From positions 1-26,638 of the forward strand of contig LT649429.1 of NCBI GenBank assembly GCA_900128395.1: a DNA stretch of 26,638 nt, given 5' to 3'. Each line of letters begins with the position of its first letter. Positions within the stretch are counted from its first letter, which is position 1. The translations under genes were made by a program, and so were the position numbers. Under the pieces are notes generated by a model that saw only the letters and a list, made by a program, of their open reading frames with translations, had not been told where the DNA came from and ran no database searches. Source of the stretch: Stramenopiles sp. TOSAG23-2. Lineage: Eukaryota; Sar. Positions 1 through 10,094 of this stretch are shown piece after piece.

Positions 1-123
1 ATTTTTTGGTCTATAACCCTAAACTAACCCGATCTTGAAAATCACATATCGGTGTCAAGCTCGACTTATATCCGGTGTATGGACAGGGGAACGATCGAAT
101 ATTGTTTAGGGGATCAGTATACG

Positions 124-230
124 ACTTTTAGGTATTGGTTTCAGCTTTGTATATAATGGGAAAGTGTAGAAATGGCACTTTTAGGTATTGGTTTCAGCTT
201 TGTATATAATGGGAAAGTGTAGAAATGGCA
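124..230. repeat. 53-bp tandem duplication
   Basis: Two head-to-tail copies (about 124-176 and 177-229) of a unit containing TTAGGTATTGGTTTCAGC are identical by eye over nearly the whole unit. This is the least decayed of the duplications at the left end of the window and so probably the most recent. Confidence 0.95.
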
Positions 231-312
231 TTTGTGTGAGTGTATGTTGGTGCTGAAAAATAGAGTGAGAGGTCCCGTCATGTACGGGTATGACCCCGCA
301 ATGCTGAGTAGT

Positions 313-1082
313 GCTAGCATCTCTAACCCTAACGTAAATGATCAAAATGCACGATATTTTTAGTAAGCATGGTTCTACATTTAAACTCGCAAGACCACGA
401 CCTACAATTATTGTATACGTGATAAATAACGGATATGCAACGTTTCAAAGTCTAATTTGAATAACTTCAATGAAAATTTTCAACGTTTCATGATTTTCAC
501 CATTTACATGGAAAAGTGCTCTAATACTAACTCCATGCTAACGTACAATTAAAATTTTTTTTCCAGCACTTTTCTTTAAAAACATAATTATACATGTAAA
601 CGCTCAGAGAAAAGTTAAATATATCACCTAAGATATAGAAACTACGACATTTTATCAAAATTTTTTATGTTTCGTGTTCCAAACAAAGATTTCTAGATGC
701 TAGCATCTCTAACCCTAACGTAAATGATCAAAATGCACGATAATTTTAGTAAGCATGGTTCTACTGCTAAACTCGCAAGACCACGACCTACAGTCAGTGT
801 ATATATAATAAGTAATAGATATGCAACGTTTCAAGGTCTAATTTTAATAACTTCAATGAAAGTTTTCAACCTTTCATGATTTCCACCATTTCGGTCAAAA
901 AGGCTCTAATACTAACTCCATGCTAACGTGCGATTAAACTTTTTTTTCCAGCACTTTTCTTTAAAAATATAATAATACATGTAAACGCTCAGAGAAAAGT
1001 TAAATATATCACCTACCATATAGAATCTATGACAATTTATCAAAATTTTTTATGTTTCATGTTCAGAATGAAGATTTCTAGC
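313..1082. repeat. ~386-bp degenerate tandem duplication
   Basis: Copy 1 runs from about 313 to 697 and copy 2 from about 699 to 1082. Both begin GCTAGCATCTCTAACCCTAA and both end in AAGATTTCTAG. The copies align along their full length with scattered substitutions and a few small indels, so they have been diverging for some time. Each copy starts with a CTAACCCTAAC telomere-like word. No reading frame is kept between the copies. Confidence 0.92.
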
Positions 1083-1328
1083 TCCTGTTAGAATTGTTGT
1101 GATTCAAAATCGATTTGGATTTCTAGGCCTTTTTCAAGCATGTGAAAATGCATTGCAAAATGGGGTATAATTGACACAATATATCTCCAGTCAATCAAGA
1201 TATTAATACAAAAATAGGTTCGATTTTCATTTTTACATGTATAAAGCCAAACCTAAGAGTAAGTTGATGACAACTGAGTGTTAGGAACATACTTTTCTAA
1301 CAACGTTTCAATTGCATGTCAAAGTGCC

Positions 1329-1640
1329 CTTACTATTAAATAGGCTTGTAAAACCTTAATAAAAGTGACCAAAAATGTGCATTTTTTAGTGAAAATTCAC
1401 TTTGGGTCTAGCGTTTCATGTAAATGTAATATTTATTTTGGTTGGAGTTTAGAGATACAAGTTATACATATAAAGAGAGGTACACTTACTATGGAATAGG
1501 CTTGTAAAACCTTAATAAAAGTGTCAAAAAATATACACTTTTTAGTGAAAATTCATTTTGGGTCTAGCGTTTCATGTAAATATAATATTTATTTTGGTTG
1601 GAGTTTAGAGATCCAAGTTATATATATGAAATAAGGATGT
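1329..1640. repeat. 156-bp degenerate tandem duplication
   Basis: Copies at about 1329-1480 and 1485-1636 share AGGCTTGTAAAACCTTAATA, the word GGGTCTAGCGTTTCATGTAA and the word GGTTGGAGTTTAGAGAT at a constant offset of 156. Several substitutions separate them. Confidence 0.9.
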
Positions 1641-1972
1641 GGAAGTTTATATGACTTATAAATATTAGGAATGATGTTGTGAGACGTATTGCAAATTTTA
1701 TATATTTGATAAAATTTCTCATTTTTTGTACCCATATTGGCGGAACTTTTAATATATGGAAATAGCATTGTTAAAAGTAATATTTATTTTGGTTGGAGTT
1801 TAGAGATACAAGTTATATATATAAAGAAAGGATGTGGAACTTTATATACGTTAAAAATGTTAGGAATGATATTTGAAGACGTAATGCAATTTTTGCATAT
1901 CTGATGAAATTTCTCAATTTCGTACCCATTTTGGCGGAACTTTTAAAAATGAAAATAAAATTGGCAAAAATA
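1583..1972. repeat. 195-bp degenerate tandem duplication overlapping the previous one
   Basis: The segment at about 1583-1777 recurs at 1778-1972 with offset 195. Shared words are TATTTATTTTGGTTGGAGTT and GGCGGAACTTTTAA. It uses the right half of the 156-bp unit plus new sequence, so the duplications are nested, with different breakpoints each time. Confidence 0.88.
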
Positions 1973-2250
1973 TTCGTGTTTGAGGTGTTATATAATCGTA
2001 GTATAACTTTGGTAGTCTTATTTACATAATTTTGTTAGAGTACTTAAAACTATAGTATGGAGATTTTTTGTAATATACTACCAACTACAATGTACTATTT
2101 AAACTATTACTAATTAAAATCTGTTCGAAATTTTTTCGATTTTTGTTAGAGTACTTAAAACTATAGTATGGAGATTTTTTGTTATTTTCTATAGTATGAT
2201 AATTGTCCCTAGGAAGTTTTTTTTAATATATGGAAATAGCATTGTTAAAA
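1747..2250. repeat. Pair of perfect 30-bp direct repeats
   Basis: A 30-bp segment containing ATATATGGAAATAGCATTG is present without mismatch at 1747-1776 and again at 2221-2250. The 470 bp between them include the end of the 195-bp duplication and the 41-bp pair. Confidence 0.9.
2031..2182. repeat. 41-bp direct repeat pair, offset 111
   Basis: Copies at 2031-2071 and 2142-2182 share GAGTACTTAAAACTATAGTA without mismatch by eye. The spacer of about 70 bp is AT-rich. Confidence 0.9.
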
Positions 2251-2474
2251 TAGCATAGACACAGGCCTTTCAACATTTTGTAAATTGTGTTTTTCTGCCA
2301 CGTTTTCTGTTTTTCATTTCCTATCATATTTATACTTAATGTAGTCCTTTTCATATACTCAGTAGATTTGTAGTGTTTGATATATTTGATAGAACAGATT
2401 AGGTATTTTTTGTACTTGAGAGAAGGCTTTTTGAAATTATATTAATTTCAATAATTAGCACCATGGATTTAGTC

Positions 2475-2497
2475 GGTAGCCAGGTAGCCAGGTAGCA
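2475..2497. repeat. (GGTAGCCA) short tandem repeat
   Basis: The 8-mer GGTAGCCA is repeated about 2.75 times. It lies about 200 bp before the first gene and just before a 17-nt A run. It belongs to the TACCTG/CAGGTA word family that recurs in the intergenic parts of this window. Confidence 0.9.
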
Positions 2498-2692
2498 CGG
2501 AAGAAAAAAAAAAAAAAAAAGTTCTTTGCACCTTTCGTACTTTCTTCTTCTTCAATTCATTCAAATCTATCAAAAATAAAAAAAAAAAAATAAATAATAC
2601 GAGCACAGTAAATGAAGTAGTTAGCAAATATATGCATGCAGGGCTTTCTGAGGTAGATCGAAAATTGCATTTCCTGAAAAACAATAATATCG

Positions 2693-3808
2693 ATGAATAA
2701 ATTTATTGTATCAATTATAATATTGTCCACGTTGACAATCACATATGTGAGTGGTGATTATTCAAACCTAAAAATTAAATTAACAATAGCAAGTTGTCCA
2801 TCCCCATTTTCAGGTAAAGGCAACGTGGTGGAATTAAGATTTAATAATAATGATGCACAAGTAAATTTTAAAGTAAAAGAAAAATTTAATTTTCCAGATA
2901 AAATTGATGATGCTTGTCCAGTTATGGAAACTTCTATTATGGCAAATCAAGAAAACAAAACTGTTCTTAGTTTTACAACAGAATGGGGGTTGTTGTCTGT
3001 CATAGATATTAATACAGGGAATTTAACAAGCTTTGCAAAGGGATCTTCAGCAGATCAATATTTATTTGATGGTTTTACCTCTATGAAAATAGCAACAAAT
3101 TTCCAAGATATTCTTGGCGTAACACCGCATGTAACACAAGATGGATTCTGTTCAGATGGTTGCTTTAGATTCGGCATGCAAAATATACAAACGGGTGTAT
3201 TTTCAGCACTCGAAGGTAACGGTCCTGGCGGTGCATTACCTTTTAAAGCATCTTCCAGTCAAACTTCATATCATGATGAGAGCAATGATATTTTTTATAT
3301 TCAAGGGTCTTACCCATTGAATTCAATGGCCAGTTGTAATTCAGATGAAACGACTGATTGTCTATTGGCCATAGATACAAAACTTGGAAAATTAATAAGT
3401 AGTAAATTATTACCTGAAAATATTGTTGTTTATAAATATCATTCTAATAACTCTAGTGCATCAAATGTACTTGCATTTGTATTTGGTTTTGAAAAAATAT
3501 GTAATCATCCATATCAATCATATGCTTTTGTTCATTTAGATTTAACAAATTCCAAAATTATTGGTAAACCAGTTTGCATGGCAAAATCCATTACCGTGCA
3601 TCAAAAACCAGAAATGGGAGCATTTAGTAATGATGGCAAATACTTTGCATTAGCAAATGGCGATACGGAAGGAAGTGCATTTCAGTTCTTATTATTTGAT
3701 ACCGAAACTGGAGATGCTGTTGTAAATTCTGAATTAATAGGATTAAAAAAAGCTTTACATGTGAGCAATGAAGTTCCATTAATGCAAGTATGGGGGATTT
3801 CATCATAA
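2693..3808 (+). CDS. Secreted protein of unknown function, possibly beta-propeller
   Basis: I do not recognise this 371-residue protein as a named family. It opens with a clear signal peptide (MNKF, then a hydrophobic run to about residue 20, VSG), so it is likely secreted or lumenal. The rest has at least five spaced segments of the form hydrophobic-strand, D, x, x, T/N, G, x, hydrophobic (for example VIDINTGNL, AIDTKLGKL, LFDTETGDA). That pattern is typical of short four-stranded blades in YVTN/WD-like beta-propellers. Several N-x-S/T sites and paired Cys fit an extracytoplasmic protein. There is no C-terminal membrane anchor. Intronless; stop TAA. It follows the long repeat-built left region and precedes a serine hydrolase on the same strand. 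The propeller reading is inference from pattern only. Confidence 0.82.
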   Translation: MNKFIVSIIILSTLTITYVSGDYSNLKIKLTIASCPSPFSGKGNVVELRFNNNDAQVNFKVKEKFNFPDKIDDACPVMETSIMANQENKTVLSFTTEWGLLSVIDINTGNLTSFAKGSSADQYLFDGFTSMKIATNFQDILGVTPHVTQDGFCSDGCFRFGMQNIQTGVFSALEGNGPGGALPFKASSSQTSYHDESNDIFYIQGSYPLNSMASCNSDETTDCLLAIDTKLGKLISSKLLPENIVVYKYHSNNSSASNVLAFVFGFEKICNHPYQSYAFVHLDLTNSKIIGKPVCMAKSITVHQKPEMGAFSNDGKYFALANGDTEGSAFQFLLFDTETGDAVVNSELIGLKKALHVSNEVPLMQVWGISS

Positions 3809-3860
3809 AAACTAAAAGTGTAAAAATTAATTTGATATATATATAAAAAATGTTCTCTTA

Positions 3861-3901
<41 letters not shown>

Positions 3902-4329
3902 AAACCTGTGAAAATAAAAGAGCAAAATTTAATTTGATATATTATTAAACCTTGAAAATAAAAGTAAAATATATATAGAGTGTTGCACTGCTGTGAGATG
4001 ACCTTGCTGGCTTGCCATGGCTTGCCCAGGCTTTTGTATTTTTTTTATAATTTTCGTTCCAACCACCATTCTATTATTAATACCATCGGACAACAAAAGA
4101 AAAAATACAGTATTATAATATCTTCTTACAAACTATTATGAAGAGGATCGTATCCTCTCTATTATACAAACCATCATATGTCAAATAAGATAAAATAATT
4201 ATATTGCATAATATATTTTGCTGTTATTATTAGACGAGAGACTCACCAGCAGTGTTACTACGTTACTTTTGCTTCAAAATTTCTATTATAGTATTATTAC
4301 ATTTTTTTTAACAAACACAAAATGACAAC
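3809..4329. other. Intergenic: AT microsatellite and GC-rich island
   Basis: This spacer holds an (AT)n microsatellite at about 3864-3897, and ATTTAATTTGATATATTATTA-like sequence on both sides of it (near 3828 and 3927). A GC-rich island at 4002-4032 contains CTTGCTGGCTTGCCATGG and is followed by a T run. A related island lies at about 24520-24550 on the other strand. No gene is seen. Confidence 0.75.
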
Positions 4330-5781
4330 ATGTCACGTGTAATATTAATAAATAATCAAACAGCTGGAAACAACAAGAAAAAAATATTCCAATATAAAGT
4401 CGAAACACGTCATGCAACAGACCAAAATTTTCAACTGTGTGAAAAGGAGTTTCGAAATAATTTCGCTGTCGGAGTTGAATTAGGTGCACAACTTACAATA
4501 TACCACAAGGGTAAAGTTGTTGTAGACTTGGCAGGTAAAGTTTTGGAAAAACCGTATAAACCCGAGAAAAAAACAAATGAAATTGGAGATAAATGTATTA
4601 ACAACGAAAATAGAGAGTTAATGGCTACAATCATAGAATATTCACACCAGTCTTTGCAGACGGTATATTCATCTACTAAAAATTTAACTGCTATGTGTGT
4701 TGCAAAGTGTGTGGAAAAAGGTCATTTCTTATATAACGACAAAGTTTGTAAACATTGGCCTGAATTTGGAAATAATGGAAAGGAAAATATAACTATTGCT
4801 GATGTTTTGAGACACGATGCTGGGTTGTTTCGATTTCATAGGCAAGGAAAGCCTAAAGATGTGATGGACCAAAAGAAGATGTTTAAATTGATTGAAGATT
4901 CACCACTGAACTATTTTAAATCAGTACATACGCCAAGACCAGAATCATTTATTGCTCCGCCTGCAGATGGTAAACGTCGTGGATATCATGGTGTTTCAAG
5001 AGGGTGTATTTTGGGTTGCTTGATACAAAAAGTGGATGGCCGAGAACTTCAACAATTTTTCAAAGAGGAAATAGTTAATTTATTGCCAGAAAAATTGAAC
5101 GGAAATGTATATATTTCACAAACAGAGGAAGAGCAAAAGAAACACCATTTCGCTGATATGGCCCCATATCAATCTCGGTGGTGCCAAACTGATCCAGATA
5201 TTGGTTTATATCTTGGTGGTGGAAAAATGGCAAAATTTGCAAAGGAAAATCAACGTGATGGATCGATTTTTTTAATGAATAGTGTAAGTTTTGGTTTTCC
5301 GAATTCAGTCATGTCACGCGCGTTAACAATTGGTAGTGCTTCGGGTACTTGTAATGCCTTTGGTTTGGGAACATTAGCAGCTGTAATGGCAGGTAAAGGC
5401 ACATTAAATGGCGTACAAATTTTGTCGGAGGAAACATATGATCTTGCACATTCGGCTATCACGCAAAAATATGATGATGTTTTATTAGAAGAAGAAAGAT
5501 TTGCTCAAGGTGGGTTTGCAGAATTTCGTTTGACACATTTGTCTCGTGAAACTTCAGAGGGACGTGGATCTTTAATCGGAGGTGCTAATAATTTTGGTTT
5601 AAAAGGTTCCTTTTATGGCTGGGGAGGCAGTGGTGGTAGTGCTTTTTGTTGGAGTCCAGAATATGAAATAGGATTTGCATATACTATGAATGGCATGGCA
5701 AGTTTTACATTAGGCGGCCCAAGAACTACCCGGATCTTTAATGGGTTGTTTGAAAGTTTAAAACAAATGGGTTATGAATAA
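4330..5781 (+). CDS. Beta-lactamase-fold serine hydrolase (class C / family VIII esterase-like)
   Basis: A 483-residue enzyme of the beta-lactamase-related superfamily (class C, LACTB/family VIII carboxylesterase type), expected to hydrolyse an ester or amide through a Ser-Lys-Tyr centre. The SxxK motif is SSTK at 114-117, with Ser114 the predicted nucleophile. The general-base Tyr is in GYHGVSRG (Tyr219), the layout seen in eukaryotic LACT-like proteins and family VIII esterases rather than the YxN of true AmpC. The third motif is WGG (431-433) in GWGGSGGS, replacing KTG, which again is characteristic of family VIII esterases. The substrate cannot be told. No signal peptide is visible, so it is probably cytosolic. 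The chosen ATG is the first in frame; the ATG at 4322 is out of frame. Intronless; stop TAA. Confidence 0.9.
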   Translation: MSRVILINNQTAGNNKKKIFQYKVETRHATDQNFQLCEKEFRNNFAVGVELGAQLTIYHKGKVVVDLAGKVLEKPYKPEKKTNEIGDKCINNENRELMATIIEYSHQSLQTVYSSTKNLTAMCVAKCVEKGHFLYNDKVCKHWPEFGNNGKENITIADVLRHDAGLFRFHRQGKPKDVMDQKKMFKLIEDSPLNYFKSVHTPRPESFIAPPADGKRRGYHGVSRGCILGCLIQKVDGRELQQFFKEEIVNLLPEKLNGNVYISQTEEEQKKHHFADMAPYQSRWCQTDPDIGLYLGGGKMAKFAKENQRDGSIFLMNSVSFGFPNSVMSRALTIGSASGTCNAFGLGTLAAVMAGKGTLNGVQILSEETYDLAHSAITQKYDDVLLEEERFAQGGFAEFRLTHLSRETSEGRGSLIGGANNFGLKGSFYGWGGSGGSAFCWSPEYEIGFAYTMNGMASFTLGGPRTTRIFNGLFESLKQMGYE

Positions 5782-6223
5782 AATATGTTTTTATCATATT
5801 ATTTTTTTATATAATATTCGTACGCATATTAATATTTTTTTTTTGTTTTTTAAAAAATATTTTAAAATAAATACGGTGGTTCGTATAATAATTTTTTTAG
5901 TTTACGCATAATTTATTTGATACTTGTATAAAAATGAATATCATAATTTTTAATTTATGCAATAATTTATTTTATATATATATGATACGTCGTAAAATTT
6001 ATACCAGGTAATGATAAAATATAAAAGAAATAATTTTAATGATTTGTGCACTCAACCATCATTTCTATAATTATCAAAAAATATAAAAAATTGAAACAAA
6101 AGAAAAAATTAATATTAATACACGGTTCGTAATATTTATATTATTTTTTACAAAAATACTTTGAGAGATATTATTAAAATTTTTATACTTTTCGGTATTT
6201 TTATATATTTGCCTTCCACCAGT
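5782..6223. other. Convergent AT-rich 3' spacer
   Basis: An extremely AT-rich gap between two genes whose 3' ends face each other. It contains AATAAA-like words and T/A runs suitable for 3' end formation on both strands, and one TACCAGGTAA word near 6002. No open frame or structured RNA is recognised. Confidence 0.6.
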
Positions 6224-9200
6224 TTAAGCTTTATTGCCTTCATAGAAATGCAACCCGGCTTCCAATTGAAGAGTTATACCATCAATAGATACATCGTATT
6301 TTCCAGATTTTGGCAAACTAGCTTTTGATGCAAGATAATTTTTTACCTTTGCAACAGTTTCATCTGAACCGTTTGCACCAAGAGCTTCCTTTAAAGTTGC
6401 ATCTGCTGCAAATCGAACGGAATCTGCTCTTGTCAAGGAAATCTCAATATTAGCTTCCCCAATTTCGCATAACTCACTGCCAATCACCACTTCATGTGAT
6501 TGTTTACTTGCAAAAGGTTTTAACGAAGTACGAATGGTTTCAACAATTAATGCTTCCCTATCTTGAATAGCTACTTGAACTTTACTTGACTCAGCACCTT
6601 CTGATAATGAGTAAAATACATTGACCTCATCGCTTACATCCAAACCAATATTTTTACGGATTTTCTGTATTCTGTTCATAACTTCACGTGCTAGATATGT
6701 CTTACGCATTTCATCATCAATGCGAAGATCAATAATCAAAACAATATCTCCAAGCTTTGTTGAATCTGCTTCGTAAATAGATCTATCCCCTGAAAATTCA
6801 CGAGTGATGATCAATTCACCAGCAAGAATAGTTTCTCCTTCAATTTCTACTTGACCATTCTTTTCATACTCAACAACTTGTTCATGTGTCAATTTCGATT
6901 TTTCATACTCCGCAATTTCTTCTTTGGACAACTTTGGTTTGCCTTTCTTTGCTTTGTACTTTTGCCCATCAACATAATTACGTACTTTGCCGAAGTTTTT
7001 ACCTAATCTCTTGCCCAATTTTTTACCATCGGTACGAGCGGAAAATTTACACCATTTACTTTCGTCATCAGTCGTTTCAACATTCATAACATTTAATTCT
7101 TGATACAAATATTTTTCCAATTTCTTACATGCAGCTAATTTCTTTTGATCACGACTTACAATGATAACGTTTTTCAATGGCATTTTCATGGAAATTTTTT
7201 TCTTTTCCCTTACAATGCGGCCAAGGTCAATAACTTCCTGTAAGCATTCAACTTGCGCTTCAATCTCCCCATCTAAACGGGTAGGATCAAAACTAGGAAC
7301 GTCTTGAAAATGGACACTGGCAGTTGGATCCATTGTTTTTTCACTTGCACGTTCAGTTGCAAATCCACCAAGAATTCTCAAATGTTGATATAAATATTCC
7401 GCGAAAAATGGTGTAAATGGCCCCATTAATCTAGCTAAAGTCATCAAAACATCATATAATGTTGATAATGCTTTACCAGTATCTTCAGGGCCTTCCGAAC
7501 CCTTCAATCTTGCTCTGTTCAAACGTACGTACCATTTTGTCAATTGTTCAATGTATCTAACAAGCCCAGGAACAACAGTGTACAAGCGATATGCACCCAT
7601 TTCCTCATGTACATATTTAATTAAGTTGTGTAACGATGCTTGGATCCAAAAGTCCATCAAATTGGTAGATGAGCGTGCTAGTTCAGATGTCGGTGTAAAC
7701 GATTTACCTGTTTCCTTTTGCATGCGTTCAACATTTTGAAATAAGAAACGGAAAGCATTATACCATGGTAAAAATAAATTTCGTAGTACAGCTTCCACAC
7801 CTTCATCTTTGAACTTTAATGCTTCTGCTCTTACGACTGGCGAATCAATCAAATACAAACGCAATGCATCTGCACCATGTTTATCGACTATGATAGTTGG
7901 AGAAGTGTAATTTTTCAATCGTTTACTCATTTTTTTCCCATCTTCAGCCAATACTAAACCGTTAACAACTAAATTTTTAAATGCCGGTTTATCAAAAAGG
8001 GCAGTTGCAATAACCATCAAAGTGTAAAACCAACCACGGGTTTGATCAAGACCTTCAGCAATAAAATCAGCTGGAAAACCTTTTTCAAATTTTTCCTTAT
8101 TTTCAAATGGATAATGTTGTTGTGCGTATGGCATACTACCACTTTCAAACCAACAATCAAGCACTTCTGGCACACGACGCAAAAGACCTTTTCCTTGTTG
8201 CGATGGAATTGTTAAATCATCAATATTTTCACGATGAATATCTTCGATTTTTTTGCCAGTCAATTTTTCCAACTCTTCAATGGAACCGACACAAATGGCT
8301 TCTTCACCATCGTCACTCACCCAAATAGGCAGTGGTGTACCCCAATATCGATTACGACTTACGCACCAATCACGTGCATTCACAAGCCAATTATGGAAAC
8401 GACCTTCTTTCACATTGCGTGGTACCCAATACGTCCCTTCCGTATTGTTTTTAACAAGCTTGTCTTTAATAGAGGTAACATTAATGAACCAACTTGGAAT
8501 GACACGGTAAATCAATGGTGTATCAGATCTCCAGCAAAATGGATAACTATGCTTTACTGCACTTTTTTTAATCAATCTTCCAGCTGCTTTTAATTTAGCA
8601 CAGATATTCTCATCAGCTGCTTTCACATGCTGCCCAACAAAATCTGGAACTTCATCTGTAAATTTACCATTAGCATCTAATGGACATGGTACGGGCTCAC
8701 CTTTTTTAATGACACCATGTGCCATGCAAACGCGGTAATCATCCTCCCCAAATGCAGGAGCTTGATGTACAATTCCAGTACCATCCCCATCGGTTACATA
8801 GGTATCGTTACAAACAACGAATGAGCCTTGCCCTTTACGGCTACTAAAGTAATCGAATAATGGAACATACTCTATGCCTTTTAGCGCGGAACCTTTGACT
8901 TTCTCCAAAATTTCAAATTCACCACCTTTGTATTTTTTTCCTTTCTTTACTCCTGGATACATTTCAACTAAACGAGTTCCCATCATGTAATATACTTTAC
9001 CACTTTTAATGTCTTTAAATTTGACATATTCCAAGTCTGGATGCACGCATAATGCCAAGTTACTTGGCAAGGTCCAAGGTGTAGTAGTCCATGCAAGAAA
9101 TGCTTCATTAGGATCTTTCACCAATGGAAACGATACAACAACTGCAGGATCATTCACATCCTTGTAATTTTGAGATGCTTCGAAATTGGATAATGGACTG

Positions 9201-9772
9201 TTTAATGTCGTACTGTATGGCATAACTTTAAAGCCTTTGTAAATCAAGTCTTTGTCCCACATGGTTTTAAAAACCCACCATACGCTTTCCATGTACCATG
9301 GCTCCATAGTTTTGTAATCATTTTCCATATCAATCCAACGTCCTAAACGATTGACCATAATGGCCCATTCTTTGCAGTAACGTGTAACGATACCGCGACA
9401 TTCTGCATTATATGCACGAATACCCATTTTCTCAACGTCCTCTTTGCCTTGGATACCAAGCTTTTTATCAATTTCAAATTCAACAGGTACACCATGGCAA
9501 TCCCAACCGAAACGCCTTTCAACATTATGTCCAGTTTGATGTGCCCACCTAGTAACGGTATCTTTAATAGTACCTGCTAAGATATGTCCATAATGCGGTA
9601 AACCAGTTGCAAAAGGAGGACCATCATAAAAGGTATATAAAGGCTTATCTTTGTTGATTTCCAATGATGTTTTAAATGCATCAATATTTTTCCAAAATTC
9701 TAAAGTTTTTGCTTCCTCTGCTGCAAAATCTAGTTTTTCTGGTATTTTTGTAATTTTGCGTAATTCTGCCAT
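6224..9772 (-). CDS. IARS1: Isoleucyl-tRNA synthetase, cytosolic type
   Basis: Class I aminoacyl-tRNA synthetase that charges tRNA-Ile with isoleucine for cytosolic translation. The full-length 1182-residue frame is uninterrupted. The HIGH signature appears as HYGH at 60-63 in LPHYGHILAG. The CP1 editing domain shows TTTPWTLPSN at 229-238 and the GTGIVHQAPAFGEDD element near 330-345, whose Asp is needed for hydrolysing mischarged Val-tRNA. The KMSKR loop is exact at 614-618. An anticodon-binding domain and a long C-terminal extension follow. The length is between the yeast and human enzymes. There is no N-terminal targeting peptide; the mitochondrial enzyme must be elsewhere. The start ATG lies just after an A-run leader, and the MAELRKITKIPEKLDF opening matches the family start. 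Stop TAA. Confidence 0.98.
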   Translation of the reverse strand: MAELRKITKIPEKLDFAAEEAKTLEFWKNIDAFKTSLEINKDKPLYTFYDGPPFATGLPHYGHILAGTIKDTVTRWAHQTGHNVERRFGWDCHGVPVEFEIDKKLGIQGKEDVEKMGIRAYNAECRGIVTRYCKEWAIMVNRLGRWIDMENDYKTMEPWYMESVWWVFKTMWDKDLIYKGFKVMPYSTTLNSPLSNFEASQNYKDVNDPAVVVSFPLVKDPNEAFLAWTTTPWTLPSNLALCVHPDLEYVKFKDIKSGKVYYMMGTRLVEMYPGVKKGKKYKGGEFEILEKVKGSALKGIEYVPLFDYFSSRKGQGSFVVCNDTYVTDGDGTGIVHQAPAFGEDDYRVCMAHGVIKKGEPVPCPLDANGKFTDEVPDFVGQHVKAADENICAKLKAAGRLIKKSAVKHSYPFCWRSDTPLIYRVIPSWFINVTSIKDKLVKNNTEGTYWVPRNVKEGRFHNWLVNARDWCVSRNRYWGTPLPIWVSDDGEEAICVGSIEELEKLTGKKIEDIHRENIDDLTIPSQQGKGLLRRVPEVLDCWFESGSMPYAQQHYPFENKEKFEKGFPADFIAEGLDQTRGWFYTLMVIATALFDKPAFKNLVVNGLVLAEDGKKMSKRLKNYTSPTIIVDKHGADALRLYLIDSPVVRAEALKFKDEGVEAVLRNLFLPWYNAFRFLFQNVERMQKETGKSFTPTSELARSSTNLMDFWIQASLHNLIKYVHEEMGAYRLYTVVPGLVRYIEQLTKWYVRLNRARLKGSEGPEDTGKALSTLYDVLMTLARLMGPFTPFFAEYLYQHLRILGGFATERASEKTMDPTASVHFQDVPSFDPTRLDGEIEAQVECLQEVIDLGRIVREKKKISMKMPLKNVIIVSRDQKKLAACKKLEKYLYQELNVMNVETTDDESKWCKFSARTDGKKLGKRLGKNFGKVRNYVDGQKYKAKKGKPKLSKEEIAEYEKSKLTHEQVVEYEKNGQVEIEGETILAGELIITREFSGDRSIYEADSTKLGDIVLIIDLRIDDEMRKTYLAREVMNRIQKIRKNIGLDVSDEVNVFYSLSEGAESSKVQVAIQDREALIVETIRTSLKPFASKQSHEVVIGSELCEIGEANIEISLTRADSVRFAADATLKEALGANGSDETVAKVKNYLASKASLPKSGKYDVSIDGITLQLEAGLHFYEGNKA

Positions 9773-10094
9773 TTTTTTAAAAAAAATCTTTCTTATATTA
9801 TATTTATATATTTGTGTGTATATATATATATATATATATGTATTTAATATTGAAAAGAAAATGAAAGAATCGAAATGTCTCTCTCTCTTTTGTTATTATA
9901 TTTAAATTTTTGGATAAGATATGTCATTAAAAAAAATACATATTCAATATATTCATCTATGATTCATTTTTTCTATAATTACCATTAATTGTACAAAAAT
10001 ATTAGTCTATATTTATATTGAAGAAGAAAATATGTGGCCACCACAAGAAACAAATTAGATCACGCGTCTTTTCTTCTGTTCACACAAGAAAATG

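Larger units (their letters stand above)
1..2692. other. Gene-free, repeat-built region at left end
   Basis: No convincing coding region is visible here. The sequence is AT-rich and made mostly of decayed tandem duplications of different unit sizes, entered separately. Words of the form TAACCCTAA occur near positions 17-29, 324-333 and 710-719; they resemble the CCCTAA telomere repeat but are not arrayed in tandem. From 2470 a short (GGTAGCCA) repeat, a 17-A run (2504-2520) and another A-rich stretch lead into the first gene. The region could be subtelomeric or a decayed mobile element. Nothing in it shows a transposase or reverse transcriptase. Confidence 0.7.

Noticed and set aside
1-2440. 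CRISPR array or transposon in the left repeat region
   Set aside because: Unit sizes differ, repeats are directly abutting or nested without regular spacers, and no transposase, reverse transcriptase or terminal inverted repeats are seen.
2469-2742. Two overlapping minus-strand open frames of 60-71 codons with long Phe/Lys runs
   Set aside because: The runs come from the poly-A and A-rich stretch before the first gene; composition is not protein-like and there is no family feature.
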